64,000 nt of DNA from Triglochin maritima. Taxonomy: Eukaryota; Streptophyta; Magnoliopsida; Alismatales; Juncaginaceae. Below are positions 1 through 11,947 of this stretch, piece after piece (the stretch's first letter is position 1; each line of letters opens with the position of its first letter). Below the pieces are notes generated by a model. That model saw nothing but the letters and a program-made list of their open reading frames with translations, was not told the origin of the DNA and did no database searches. The stretch lies in NCBI GenBank assembly GCA_963682175.1, contig OY821777.1, forward strand, positions 16,078,001 to 16,142,000. The letters are read 5' to 3'. The translations under genes and the position numbers were made by a program.

Positions 1-1605
1 AATATATAGACAACTATCATTTAGACAAAAATGCCAGAATAAAATTTTGCAAAGAAAGAAAACATTACATTTAAACCTTAACCTAAAAAACGTATCAAAA
101 CTAACATGAGTATATATGTAAACACCAAGAATATAGGAGTATACATATTATTACATCTAAGTATGTGTGTGCAGATGTTTATATGCAGAAGCCCCTCATA
201 TTAATCATATAAAATTGTAAGGCAGAAAAAATTTTGGGCAACGATTAGTGTTTGCCCTACAGTTCATTGGCTCTATCCACTAAAACACACTAGTTGCACT
301 ATTTATTTCAGAAAGAATAGAAAAAAACTCTTTCAGCCATAGCATATCAAGGAATTATTTTATGTAATGATCCACGAGTGCAATCCAAGATAATATTTAG
401 TTTTATTTTAGTAAATATACTCTGATGAGATCTCATCTGCACATGTTTCCATTACATACGGGCAATATAAGTACTTAAAGTACAAAACTGGTCAATCTGA
501 TATATGGAGATGAGCTTAGTTATTTCTATTTTGGTATAGAACTTGGTGGGGTCATGAGCTTCTTGAGTTAAAAGAATATAAGAAGAATTAATAGACAAAA
601 TCCAGCCTTGCTATCGAAGTTTGAGAATTCATTTGCAGATAATTTATTCATATGCAGACAAAATTCGCCAAGGCTGGAGCACTTACGCCGTTACGAGTGT
701 AAAGGTGTCAATGGTCACAAAACTATAGTGAAAGGTATGACCCACGTGTCAGCACTCTTTACGTCATGGAACAAGGTGTCGAGAACGTACATGCAATGCG
801 CCCCCGACCCATACATCATTAGGGTTTTTATGCACCTTTCTACCTTTCTATGAGCTAGAGCAATGGCAACATAAACTGGGTGAGGGCAGGCCCAGCCCAT
901 AGCTGGAGCAGGGTGAGCTCATGTTCTGGGCTTCATTTGCAGGGGGTCTCAAAAAAAAATACATGGACTTATTGGGTTGCAAAGATAATTAGTGCTAACA
1001 CATAAATAACACATAAACATTGATAAATTTGCCTCAAAAAATGCTAGGAGGACAACTTTTCAAGTGATATTGCATTAAGTTAGTGAAAATTTTATTATTT
1101 AAACTATGAGGACAAAAGTTTTCAAATTTAAGAGTCTCGTTGTTGATTTTCGCACAAGACCTCGAAAATTCCCGAGACGACCCTGGGTGAGGGTTTGGAT
1201 GATAAAAAATTGAACAAATTCTCATAAAAATTGATTGAATTTTTTCTAAATTGCATCTAAACACTCTCCATAAGGGTGTCAGTTTTCCCAAAAAACTCAG
1301 AAGCTCAAAAAATAATTTTTTTTAGTTTTCCGTAAGTAATGCAATTTTATCATTGTTGGAGATGAATATTGTTCAACTTAGAAAACATTTGAGGGTAAAA
1401 CTGACTTTTCCCATGAAAAATCAAAAAATTAGGTGGGAGACAATTTTTCATTTTACGTCAAATCATGTTTTTGAAGCCCTAAAATTTCTTAGTTTTTGTA
1501 ACATCAAAACGCATCCTATCTCAACCGTCCACATTTAACCCATATGAACGTGTTTTGTTCTTTTTCCTATTTTTTAAAATAATATAAATGTCCTGTTTTT
1601 GTTAT
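1..1605. other. AT-rich sequence without a recognisable gene
   Basis: Short open frames occur on both strands, but none has a recognisable domain or splice-flanked coding character. The stretch is AT-rich with homopolymer runs. It could be deep intron of the MADS-box gene at 11763-11947, which is transcribed towards this end, or plain intergenic DNA. I see no repeat termini here. Confidence 0.5.
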
Positions 1606-1820
1606 GGGTGTGATTGTTAAGAGTATTTACTATTGAGGCTTGTTCTCGTGTCAGATGGGAAGTTCTAGAAGTAACACCATGTACATTATTTTTACGTCAA
1701 GAAATTTCTTTTGAAATTCAACTTCTAGATTTTTTAAACCTTTTCAAACTACCAATCACCCATAAGTCATTCATGAACTCTACAACTTCCTTGAAGCTAT
1801 GTTGAGTATCAATCACACCC
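1606..1820. mobile_element. Small MITE with GGGTGTGATTG terminal inverted repeats
   Basis: GGGTGTGATTG at 1606-1616 is matched exactly in inverted orientation at 1810-1820, enclosing 215 bp. The flanking trinucleotides are TAT on the left and TAA on the right, close to the TWA duplication of PIF/Harbinger (Tourist-like) elements but not identical. The 63-codon frame inside is not a credible gene. Confidence 0.5.
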
Positions 1821-1953
1821 TAATTAGAAGTGCAACCAATTTTCTTAGCAAAAAATTCAAAATAATATATTTTTTTAAAATTTTGTCAAAATAGATTTCA
1901 TTTAAAAGTATTTTTTATACTATACCCGCTACCACCACGTGGTGACACGTCGC

Positions 1954-4900
1954 CAGTGGCGGAGCCACATGTATGATTGTGGGGGCCACGGCCCCCACTC
2001 AAATTTGGGGAAAAGTTTCTAAATTTTGAGTTTTTTTTCCTAAAAAGAAGCAACATATTAATATTGATAAAATTAAAGGATTATGATGCAATTTTTCTTG
2101 GAAAAAAAAACTCAAAATCTTTGCTTGGGCATCACGTCCCACTATCCCAAGACTCCTAACCCAGCAACCCCTCAAACAAAACAATTGAAACAAAATGACT
2201 CCACTTTCCTCTTCCAAGTATTGAATTTTCAAGTTCCATATAAGAAGTTCTTTGTTTGTATCTTTGAGTTGAAGCTTAATCATCTCCAAAGTCAACCTCT
2301 TTCGGTCTTTCTCTAATCTCTAGAATCTCTGGTTTCAACTTTCAAGGCTAATTGGGTAAGGATTTGATTTTTCATATATTTTAACTTTCGAAAATTATTT
2401 AATTTAGATTTTGTATATGTATTCATGGTCATGGATAATATTTGTTCCATCACCTATTCACCTCTAGCAAGACTAGCATTAGCATAGCTGCATAGTAGCA
2501 AACTAGCAGTATAGCACACAGCACACTAGAGCATGTTTCCTTAATTTGATCAATTTTTGTCATATTTTACTTAACTTAAATAGGATGGAAAGGTATTTCA
2601 AGAAAAAGTCAACGGCTATTGAGTCTTCATTTAGAGTTCAAGAACCTAATGTTGAAAATGCAAGAAAAAAACCAAAGCTAAAGGGTGCTAGTATTGTTTC
2701 TCATAATCTCGATGAGCTTCCGTATGATCCGGGACTATGACCTCGCATAATGGACTACCCCACTAATATCAGAGATGAAGTTCGTAGAGCTTATCTTGTT
2801 AAAGGTCCTTGCCAACCTGAAGATGTAATATTTCCTCAAAGTGAAGATGGAGATCGAGATCGAAGTTTTGTTGTTTCTTGGTTTTTGATTTCAAGAGTTG
2901 GTTGGAATACAGTATTACAAAAGATGCAGCATATTGCTTATGTTGTTATCTTTTCAAGGAAGTAAAAGGTGAACAAGGAGGTGCAGATGCATTTGTTACA
3001 AGTGGATTTAGAAATTGGAAAAAAAAGGAACGATTTCGCACTCATGTTGGAGGTCATGAGAGTAGTCATAACAAATGCTTTAGATCTTGTCGTGATTTGA
3101 TGAACCAAAATCAACATATAGAGACTTCTTTGTTGAGGCAATCTAAGCAATCTAGGTGTGACTATCGTACTCGTTTGAATGCGTCTGTTGTTTGTCTTCG
3201 TTATCTTTTGAGTCAAGATTTGGCATTTCAAGGACATGATGAGTCAGAGAGTTCATTAAATCAAGGGAATTTCCTTGAACTTCTTAAAGTTCTAGCAGCT
3301 TACAATGAAGACATTAGAAAGGTGGTGTTGGAGCATGCTCCTGAAAATCATAAACTAATTGCACCGGAAATCCAAAAGGATATTATCGATGCTGCTGCCC
3401 AAGAAACACTACATGTTATCATGAATGAAGTTCGAAATGACTTATTCTCTATTTTAGTGGATGAAGCTCGAGACATTTCTGTAAGGAGCAGATGGCTGTT
3501 GTTATTCGTTATGTTGACAAAGATGGGTGCATTATGGAACGTTTTATTGGCCTGGTGCATGTTAGGGTACATCTGCTTTGTCACTTAAGAAGGGGCTTGA
3601 TTCTTTATTCTCTAAGCATGGGCTTAATATTTCAAGTTTGCGAGGGCAAGGATATGATGGAGCTAGTAATATGCAAGGGAAATTCAATGGGCTAAAAAGT
3701 CTAATTATGGAGGAAAATTCTAATGCATATTATGTTCATTGCTTTGCTCATCAATTGCAACTCACATTAATTGTTGTTGCCAAGAAGCATACTTCAATTG
3801 ACTCTTTCTTTAATTCCATAACACGAGTAGTGAATGTTGCTTGTTCTTGCAAAAGAAGAGATATGCTTCGAGATTTGCAACTTGAGGAAGCACTTGAAGG
3901 AATTGCAAATGGAGATACTATGACTGCGCAAGGACTAAATCAAGAAATGACAGTGAAACGTCCAGGTGACACCCGTTGGAGTTCTCATTATGGTAGTCTC
4001 AATAGCTTGATACACTTATTTTCTCCAATTTTATGTATTCTTGAGTTTGTTGGGAAGAACGGGAATGATAACCCACAAAGGGGTGAAGCGATGGATTTGA
4101 TTGATATCGTTGATCATTTCAAGTTTGCTTTTGTTTTGCATCTTATGAAATGTATTTTGGCAATTACGCACAATTTGTCTCAAGTCTTGCAGAAAAAAAT
4201 CAAGATATCTTAAATGCCATTTCTCTTATCCGTGCTTCAAAGAAAAGGTTACAAGTGATGAGAGATTCTGGTTGGGAAACTTTGCTTGATGAAGTCGGAC
4301 AATTTTGTGATAGGGGTGATATTGAGATCCAAAATATGAATGATAGATATGCTGCTCGAGGCCGATCAAGACGTAGAAGTGAAGAAAAGACAAATCTCCA
4401 TCATTATCAAGTGGAAATTTTTTATACAGTCATTGATATGCAACTTCAAGAACTTAAAAGTCGATTCAATGAAGTGAATATTGAGTTTCTAGTATGCATG
4501 ACAAGTCTTGATCCTAGAAATTCATTCTCCTCCTTTGATAAAAGTAAGTTGATAAGACTTGCTTAGTTTTATCCATCTGATTACTCTCCAGTTGCTTTAT
4601 TAGAGTTAGATGGAGAGCTTCAGAATTACATCTACGATGTCCGTGGTGACAAGAGTTTTAGTGAAATAAATGGAATTGGAACTCTTTCTCAAAAAATAGT
4701 GGCCACAAGGAAAAATGAAGTTTACCCATTGGTGTAATTATTAGTCAAGTTGGTTTTGATCTTGCCTATTGCCACAGCTACCGTCGAAAGAGCCTTTTCA
4801 TCAATGAAGATCATCAAGAGTCCACATCGTAATAAGATGGGAGATGAACTTATGAATGACTGCTTAATTACTTACATTGAGAAAGACATTCTCTACAATA

Positions 4901-5105
4901 GATAACGACACTATTATGAGACAATTTCAGAATGTGAAAAGTCGCAGAGGAATTTTGTAACACTTTAACATCATGTTATATTTTTGCTACTCTATCTATA
5001 ATTAACTATTTAAAGTATATTTTTCTTTTCGAATTATTTGTCTACATGATATTTATTTCTTTGGAAGTTGGCCCCCACTGATTAAATTTTCTAGATCTGC
5101 CACTG
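1954..5105 (+). mobile_element. hAT transposon (Ac-type) with perfect 8-bp target duplication
   Basis: The left end CAGTGGCGGAGCC starts at 1954; the right end TCTGCCACTG finishes at 5105, giving terminal inverted repeats CAGTGGCGGA and CAGTGGCAGA. Both ends are flanked by CACGTCGC (1946-1953 and 5106-5113), the 8-bp duplication expected of hAT elements. Internal ends carry the GGCCCCCAC motif in opposite orientation (about 1983-1996 and 5071-5079). The element is 3152 bp, contains one decayed transposase gene on the plus strand, and sits inside the left terminal repeat of MULE-1, so it is the younger insertion. Confidence 0.95.
2585..4905 (+). pseudogene. Broken hAT transposase (TTF/ZMYM1-like, DUF4371 plus hAT dimerisation region)
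   Basis: The frames together give a plant hAT transposase of the type often annotated as zinc finger MYM-type protein 1-like. From the N terminus: MERYFK start; the conserved VRRAYLVKGPCQP block; the TTF-like zinc-finger part around SWLEYSITKDAAYCLCCYLF; the DUF4371 region (LDSLFSKHG, GQGYDGASNMQGKFNG, VHCFAHQLQLTL, GDTRWSSHYGSL); and the C-terminal dimerisation segment (TATVERAFSSMKIIKS, MNDCLITYIEKD). It is interrupted by an in-frame TGA after the PYDPGL motif (about 2738), frameshifts near 2895, 3495-3570 and 4190, a TAG near 4564 and a TAA near 4736. The start is preceded by a plausible 3' splice site. The element could move only if supplied with transposase in trans. Confidence 0.9.
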
Positions 5106-5140
5106 CACGTCGCGATGACGGAATTTATTTTTTGGTGTCT

Positions 5141-5525
5141 AGAAAACTCGACAATACTAGTACCGAGTTCTACTTGAGAGAACTCGGCACTGGTTTTGTC
5201 GAGTTCACTCGAGGAGAACTTGACACTGGTGAAAGAGAACTCGACATCCACATTGTCAATTTCAGTTTCATTTTTGTTGCCCAACACTTACTATGTTTCG
5301 TTCGACGTGAGAACTCGAAACTTGTGATGCCGAATTCTATTTGAACTTTTCTCCTGACACTCAGATCGTGGATGAAACGGTTGTCGCGCGAAAAAAATTT
5401 CTTAAATAAAACTCGGCATCTAATTCGACATCCTAGATGCCGAGTTCTAAAGGAAGAACTCGACGGTTGTAACATCGAGTTCACTTTTTTAAAGTGAACT
5501 CAGCGTTACAAACACCGAGTTCTGT
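5141..5525. repeat. Subterminal array of short palindromes in MULE-1
   Basis: Several inverted units of the form AACTCGGCA, about 7 nt, TGCCGAGTT (often degenerate, e.g. AACTCGACA or ACCGAGTTC) follow one another between the hAT insertion and the TATA box. The same units occur at both ends of MULE-2. They lie where a MULE transposase or host factors would be expected to bind. Their role is inference. Confidence 0.8.
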
Positions 5526-5547
5526 CGGGCTATAAAACCATCCCGAC
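5522..5547 (+). promoter_or_regulatory. MULE-1 core promoter: TATA box inside an inverted repeat
   Basis: TATAAAA at 5531-5537 lies in the loop of GTCGGG ... CCCGAC arms. MULE-2 has the same arrangement at 24327-24352 on the other strand. The decayed transposase leader follows. Confidence 0.65.
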
Positions 5548-6393
5548 GCCTCCTGCTCCTCCGGCGAGTTCTCACGATTTTAATGTTAGAGTTTCGATTT
5601 TTTTTCGTTTTCCAACGTTTTCTTGCCTTTTTAACTACTAAGATGATATACATTGTTGTTTTAGGTATGATTGTAATATTTTTATTGGTTTAGGAATCCG
5701 TTTTGGTGAGATATAGTTTTTGGGTTTTTAGGCCAAACATTTTTTTCTTGTTTTTTAGTTGATTATTCATTTTATTTTTGTTAATTGTAGGTCTACGGTA
5801 GTAATCTGAAAAATAGTTGAATTTAAGTTTGATTATTGTGATTGAAATTAGATTTTTGTTATTTTGTTTTGAATATATGTTAATTTTAATGAATGTAAAC
5901 TTAAAAATAATTTATTTGGATTTGAATGTATGTCTTTGATTGTATATTGCAATTAAAGTTTGATTTTTGTAATCTTAAAAATAGAGTAACGAATGTATGT
6001 GAGATTTATTGGAAAAAATGGGTTGAATATATCGTGATTTGTATGTTTGAATGTATGTCGTTTGAATGTGTGAAATATGTTAATCAGATGTTTGGAAGTT
6101 GTGAATGTTATTTGTAGTATCGTTAGTTCCTTTTAGAGTGTAGGTTTAAATTTTACGAATTTGAAAATATAAGTGAAGTTCTGCTAAATTTTAAAAAAAA
6201 TCTAACATTAATTATAACGTTGTTTATTGTATTTGATTTTGCTACTAAACTCATTTGGTCAACGTTTACAGTTGTTTGCTAATACACTTGATTGAGGTAA
6301 TTTTTAAATTTTTTTAGTAATTTAATTTTTTAATTAATTAGTAGTAGAAGACGAACCATTTCACTTAAACACATTTTCAAATTTAATTAATAT

Positions 6394-6830
6394 ATGTTCG
6401 GAATGGATAAAGATGAATGATCTTTATTGGTCTTGTATAATGGGAAATTAGAATGTAACAGAGATGTGACAGAGTATAGAGGATTTGACAGTAAATTGGT
6501 AATTGTTCCGTTAAACATAAAATATAAGAATTTAATAGATGTCATAAGATCTGAATGTTATCCACACATTATGTTTGATGTGAAGTTGACGACAAAATTG
6601 TCATTAAATAAATATTGGATGTACGCTCCATTAACCAATGATAGGTCGGTTTATAGAATGATGTGTTTGTTTAAAAAATGTAGGTGGTTGGAGTGTATAT
6701 GGAAGCTGAACCTAAAGTTCCCGACCCTACGCTGACAACCAATACTCATTCGCCGGAATATGGTACAGTAAGGTCGACCGGTTGAGACTGCAGAATAGAT
6801 TTGAATATAAGTCTAAATCCTACAACTAGT
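6394..6830 (+). pseudogene. Fragment of MULE transposase N terminus (MULE-1)
   Basis: Translation begins MFGMDKDE and, after one TGA, continues SLLVLYNGKLECNRDVTEY and DVIRSECYPHIMFDVKL, colinear with the first roughly 130 residues of the MULE-2 transposase (minus strand, from 21973). The similarity ends at about 6830, beyond which the DNA-binding, catalytic and SWIM regions are absent. It begins after a splice acceptor-like TATATG context shared with MULE-2. Non-functional. Confidence 0.85.
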
Positions 6831-6929
6831 TGGAAATGATTGTGTTGATTTTTTTGTAATTGGAATGATCGTATTTGTTGTCAAAAGGTTTTTAAACAGA
6901 AAATGAAGTTCTGGAGTTCCTAAATTAAA

Positions 6930-7165
6930 TGAATTTGCACTCTTCAAGAGAACTCAGCATTTTCAGTGCCGAGTTAAATTTAAACCACTGTTCTCATGAC
7001 CTTCCAACCGTCTCATGCACGATCTGAGTTGCTAAGAGAACAATAGTTCAAATATAACTCGACACTTGTGATGTCAAGTTCTATTTGAACTACTGTTCTC
7101 CTGACAACTCACGTCGAACGAAATTTAAGAGTTGGTGGAGCTTCGAAAACTTAATAAAGTTTAAT
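6930..7165. repeat. Right subterminal remnant of MULE-1
   Basis: Contains palindromic units (AACTCAGCA ... TGCCGAGTT at about 6951-6977) and the CTCATGCACGATCTGAG element with flanking GTTCTC/GAGAAC arms that also occurs near 24430-24480 in MULE-2. No clear outer terminus or target duplication is visible. Confidence 0.65.
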
Positions 7166-9113
7166 GATTTTTAGCAAGTAGTGTATGTGTTTGTCTCTTA
7201 AATGAAGTTTTTATATGCTTTAAAGCAAATGGAGTCGTTATGGTGGGTTGGTAAAAGAATATGGGCCAAAAGGAAGGATATGATTTAAGCCCAGATAGAT
7301 TTTTGAGATGGTTCGGTCAACCGATGTATAAATGGTCTGCCAAAACAAAAAAAATCGAAATAAGGTCGGATAACCATTTGTTAGCTCCAGAAAAGGATTT
7401 CGAATTCAACCACTAACGATGTCGGTTCACCGAAAAGATTTGGTGCATCATTTCAATATAACAGTGAAAATTGATTGTTTTCAAGCTTAAGATAAATCGG
7501 TAAACCAATCATCCAATCAGATGACCCAAAAAAAAACACAAGTTTTACGCTAACAATTATGATTCACATGTTTGTTGAAAGGCAACAACCATATGACAGG
7601 TGGGAAGAGTCATCGCGTGCTGATGATCAACAAAAGAATCGGTGGATTAATAGATCGTTGTGAGACTTTCCAAAATATGTTACCAGACGACAAAAAATAA
7701 ATCCATTGGGAATTCTCAATGGATCAATAGGAAATTAGGAGCAAGTCGTTTAGGATTAAAAATAGGATAACGTCAGATAACCGATTCATGTTCGGTACTC
7801 CGAATCAAGAGTTTGAAGAAAGATTTGAAGTATACTGAGTGGGTGAGAACGGATAATTGCAAATGTGTCGGTCGTCCCATAGAGCAAGTCCAAAATAAGA
7901 AATCAAAGGGCAACAGTTCATCCAAGGTTTATTCGGTCGTCCGTTGGAAACATGATTGGTCGACTGAAGTGTAAACGGTCGACCGACATAGAAGGATAAT
8001 CATTTTATGCATCAAGTGTACATTTGATCTTATCAATCAAATAAATAGAAAATACATGTCTTCTCCTTGAGCATTGATGACAAGTATTCGTTCTTGATGT
8101 CTTTGTTTATTAGTTCCCAATTTGATCACCTACACTGTTTGAGATATACAATATATATGTATTGAAGCATGCATTTCTATGTGATGTGTGATTTCAGGTA
8201 AAACATAATATTAGTTTATTAATCATCAAAATTAATAGTAATGAGACCAAAACGCCAACACAAACATCTATCGAGGTTCACCACATGAAACCACACGTGA
8301 GTATTATCTACAAACATTAACTTTCTTACACACAAGAAATCTTGAAGTTTGAGAATTATGTTTGCAAGAAATGAATCAATTCAGAATCGGAGTTCATCTA
8401 TTGTGATAGTGAAAAATAACACAACCATTACAACAATTTATTGTTGTTATCATGATTGTAGTTATCATCACAAAATTCACATACGAAACATTTTTCCAAA
8501 GCTACATCGACCATCAACCACCATCTTCACCAATGTTGCCAATTCCATTAATGCAAGATTTGCAATGATCAATGCCACCATGTTTACCTCGTTCGTTGTC
8601 ACTCTTAGTTTCGTATCAATGAGGTTGACCACCACGGACGGCAAACACTCACCAAAAGAAATAAAAGATGATAAGGAGTAAAAAAATGTTTCTCATTTGC
8701 AGAGAAAATGGCTATGATAAATCGAATCTCATGATGTTTGAGTTCCAATTTTTTTGCAGATCATTTCCATTTTATACAGTTCTTATATTCTACTTGTTAT
8801 GGAGCATGTCAATCAGATATGCCACCTTATAGGAACCAACAGAAGTCCCCGTGTAGATTTATAGGATCCTAATTTTTCACATTCATAGGAACCTTACTCA
8901 GTTAGTCAGTTAAACCTCTTAAATTTATAAGATCATATGTTTAATGAAATAATATTATTAGTTTCTTATCCTACCTAGATATTGCTCTCAACTACTTGTT
9001 TTTGGGCAACTTATAGGACATGTTCATCTTATGTACGAACAAAGAAACAACCAAGTAATAATGTAAAAATACACAAAAAGAAATTGATAAATAATGCTCA
9101 AATAGATGATACC
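7166..9113. other. No intact gene; LTR-like remnant at about 7230-8060
   Basis: Between about 7230 and 8060 the sequence carries repeated GGTCGACCG-type motifs (for example near 7850-8000) like those in the large LTRs at 44.5 and 54.3 kb, suggesting an old LTR fragment. The segment around 8200-8230, with ATCATCAAAATTAAT, resembles copia LTR ends. A 110-codon frame at 8349-8681 is compositionally simple and not recognised. Confidence 0.35.
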
Positions 9114-9694
9114 TAGGCCTGTCGTGGGCGGTTATAAGGCTTACCCGCGACTCTACTTGCCTAATTAAACGGTTCACGGTTTGGTTGGAAACTCGTTTAT
9201 TTTTACCTCTACCCATGACTATACCCGTTTAATTTAATTAAACAGTTTAAACGGTTAAATTGTTATATGGTTAAAACTTAATGGATACTAAAATCGACAT
9301 AAGAATTAGTTAAATGAATAAAAAGTTGTCAAACTTGTTAAAAACAACAAACATCCATAAATTTATAATCAAAACCTCCAAAAATTCATAATCTAAACAT
9401 CCACAAATTCATATAAAACATCAAACATCCACACATAATGACAATAAAAATACAAAAATTATGTATATAGTATATATAACAAAATATTATATATTCATTA
9501 TGTTTCGCAGTTAAACGGTTAAACGGACGGGTTAACTCATGGAACCTTATCCGTCAATTTATTAGACTATTATGATTTTCACAACCTTTATCCGCCCATT
9601 TATTAAACGGTTATGATTTTTATAACTCGTGACCCTACCTGTCGGTTCGGTTATGACGGTTAAACGGTTTTGACCCTACCCATTCATAGCCCTA
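9114..9694. mobile_element. Non-autonomous hAT MITE with perfect 8-bp target duplication
   Basis: Terminal inverted repeats TAGGCCTGTCGTGGGCGG (left) and TAGGGCTATGAATGGGTAGG (right, read inverted) enclose 581 bp of AT-rich DNA with many AAACGGTT motifs. The element is flanked by ATGATACC at 9106-9113 and 9695-9702. No coding capacity. A relative lies at 32395-32922. Confidence 0.92.
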
Positions 9695-10081
9695 ATGATA
9701 CCTAGTAAAAATTGCAGATGATAAGACATTTTAAACCCCCAATGTACCCAAAAAAAATAACTTCGTAAATTGGGGAAAGCAAAGGTATAAAGAAAAGAAA
9801 AGGGTAAATGGCAATTCAAACCTATAATAATGATTAATCATATAACAACTTTGATTTTATGTTGATTTTATAAGGTAGGTTATCAATTGCTAAGTGTCCT
9901 CTTCATAAAGAAACCATAAATAAAAAAATTGTCTAAACTTCAAGATGCAAACAAAATCTAAAGCTTCATTTCAAATATTGTCATTTATTTAGCTAGGCAA
10001 ACGACATCTTATACTAATTAGGGTATACTAATTATGTCTTGATTAGGGTATTGCATATCTGACTCAAGCTACTTCTGACTA

Positions 10082-10437
10082 TGTTGAGAAAATAGTATCA
10101 TATTGCTAAACACAAAAGGCATACAACACTCTATAATAAAGTTGGATCCACTACCATTCACTTAAATGTTTAGGTTTTGTTGAGGTGATGGATCAACCAA
10201 AATTTAATATGGTATCAGAACATGCCGATTGACCAGTGGGGCCCACTCCAACCTATATTGTTCACCCGTAGACATGGAGAAAATTATCCCGATCACGCGT
10301 GCAAGGGAGTGTTGAGAAAATAGTCTTACATTACTAAACACAAAAAGCATACAACACTTTATAATAAAGTTGGATTCACTACCTTTCACTTAAGTGCTTA
10401 GGTTTTGTTGAGGATGTGGACCAACCAAAATTTAATA
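10082..10437 (+). mobile_element. TRIM retrotransposon (complete, 356 bp)
   Basis: Two 128-bp direct repeats (10082-10209 and 10310-10437) start with TGTTGAGAAAATAGT and end with CCAAAATTTAATA. The first is followed at once by TGGTATCAGAAC (10210-10221), a near-perfect primer-binding site for initiator methionine tRNA. The second is preceded by the purine tract GCAAGGGAG (10301-10309). The internal region is only 100 bp and non-coding. Flanks GACTA and GCCTA match at four of five positions. This is the diagnostic structure of a terminal-repeat retrotransposon in miniature, which is mobilised by other elements' proteins. Confidence 0.93.
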
Positions 10438-11762
10438 GCCTATGTTAGAAAACACGTCTAAATAATATCCAGACACCTACAAGGCTACAACTTTAGTTAC
10501 CCAACATGAGTTGGATAATGTTATTTTGCTTTTTCAGAAAATGATCAATTGAAACAAATACCTATATTGTTCGATTACACGTGACAAGCATGCTATTGTG
10601 GAAGCTTTAGTTAAAGTCGGTGCAACGTACATATGGTCATGTGAAGGATGAATGAAACAATGTCACCTAACTCGTTCAGAAACGCATCACATGCGAGAAA
10701 TATGCATTAACAGTAAGCTACTCTAAAAGGGTGAAAGGGTATTTCCGTCTTAATTCTCTGCTCCTATTGTGTATTATTTACAATTAGAATAATTTTCCAA
10801 AAAAGTTTGTGTACATATACTGTTCTATTTACAGGTATATAATCCACATAAGGTAACCATCAAATGATTACACTCACATTTGTTGACGTCATTATTCTAA
10901 TAATAAATTGGCAAATTTGTAATATTTCACTTTCAAAATCAAAGTAAGTTAAAATACTTGAACAGGTCACCTTAAAATAACCTCAATCAAACTTTAAGCT
11001 AAGATACTTGAACGCGGTCACCTTGGAATAACCTCAAGGAAAGTTCGATTTAGTCCCCAAGTGCTCAACTATAATTTACATCTTTCCTTTTACAGCGTTC
11101 TTTCTTGAGACTTGTGTGTTTACATTCGGATGGTAATATTTTCAAATAAAAAATCCACCAGATGGAGCACATGCTAAACAAGTAAACAACGCAGTTAAGC
11201 TCAAGCCGTCTTATCACTCCACGATCCATGCCTCACTGAGAACCCAAAAATGACTTGTCCTCGAAGGCTTAGTAGTTGACTCAACTCCTAACCCTTAAAA
11301 ACCAACCACAAACAACCATCGATAACTCAAACCTCCATGAAATAAATTAAAAACAAAAACACCAAACAAAAGAAGCCACCAAAGAGATTCAAACAAACCA
11401 ACAAATCCTAGAAAACTTGACTTTTCCGCCCCCAACCAAATCCTAGCTCCACGGGCCGCGTGCAAAAAAAACCACCGAAATACCACTTCCATCTGGATAG
11501 TGGATATGTCACTCGTCGATCCCACCACATCCACTAACCCAATACGAATCCCACTTAACTCCAACAAACACATATTTATATATTTATTTACACACAAAAA
11601 AAACACCCAAGCAGAAAGAGAAATACCGAAGAAGAGAGAGAAATGAAAAACACCATATATATAAAAAAGCAAAAAGAAACTACTCATTCATCGTACTTAC
11701 CAAAACAAGCCAAACCTCTGTTTCCAAATCCATCCAACAAAACACCAAAATCTGAAGAATAC
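10438..11762. other. Non-coding stretch downstream of the MADS-box exon (probable intron 1)
   Basis: No recognisable exon was found on the minus strand, in particular nothing like the second exon of an AP1/FUL gene. The open frames at 11295-11687 are low-complexity and lie directly behind the splice donor at 11762-11761, as intron DNA would. A small tandem similarity occurs near 10930-11050 (repeated AAGTTAAAATACTTGAAC-like text). Confidence 0.5.
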
Positions 11763-11947
11763 CTGGAATCGGTGGAATACTCGTAGAGCTTCCCTTTTGT
11801 GGAGAAGACAATCAGCGCTACCTCGGCATCGCATAGCACCGAGATCTCGTGCGCTTTCTTCAGCAACCCCGATCTCCGCTTCGAGAACGTCACCTGCCGG
11901 TTGATCTTGTTCTCGATCCTCTTCAGCTGTACCCTCCCCCTCCCCAT
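11763..11947 (-). CDS. Exon 1 of an AP1/FUL-clade (FRUITFULL-like) MADS-box gene
   Basis: Starting at ATG 11947, the minus strand encodes [18 protein letters not shown], then the rest of a complete type II (MIKC) MADS domain ending [11 protein letters not shown]. This domain binds CArG-box DNA as a dimer in the nucleus; AP1/FUL proteins control floral meristem identity and fruit or inflorescence development. The exon ends with AG before GTATTC (donor at 11762-11761) and is 185 bp, the usual size of exon 1 in AP1/FUL genes. Residues RSGLL and [10 protein letters not shown] favour the FUL side over AP1. An upstream in-frame extension to 12448 is rejected because MGRGR is the conserved start. 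No exon for the I, K or C regions is recognisable to the left, so this is either a gene with a first intron over 11.7 kb or a truncated copy. No defect is seen in the exon itself. Confidence 0.9.

Larger units (their letters stand above)
1850..7165 (+). mobile_element. MULE-1: degraded Mutator-like element, interrupted by a hAT element
   Basis: The left end near 1850 (AATTCAAAATAATAT, then a segment around CCACCACGTGGTGACACGT) matches the left terminus of MULE-2 at 18501 onward. After the nested hAT (1954-5105), the sequence resumes with the same subterminal palindromes, TATA-bearing inverted repeat, leader and N-terminal transposase coding segment as MULE-2, now on the plus strand. The element lacks the PMD gene of MULE-2 and is deleted after about the first 130 transposase codons, jumping to a partial right subterminal region at about 6930-7165. 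The right terminus is not clear, so that boundary is approximate. It is a non-autonomous, decayed copy, valuable mainly as a comparison for MULE-2. Confidence 0.8.
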
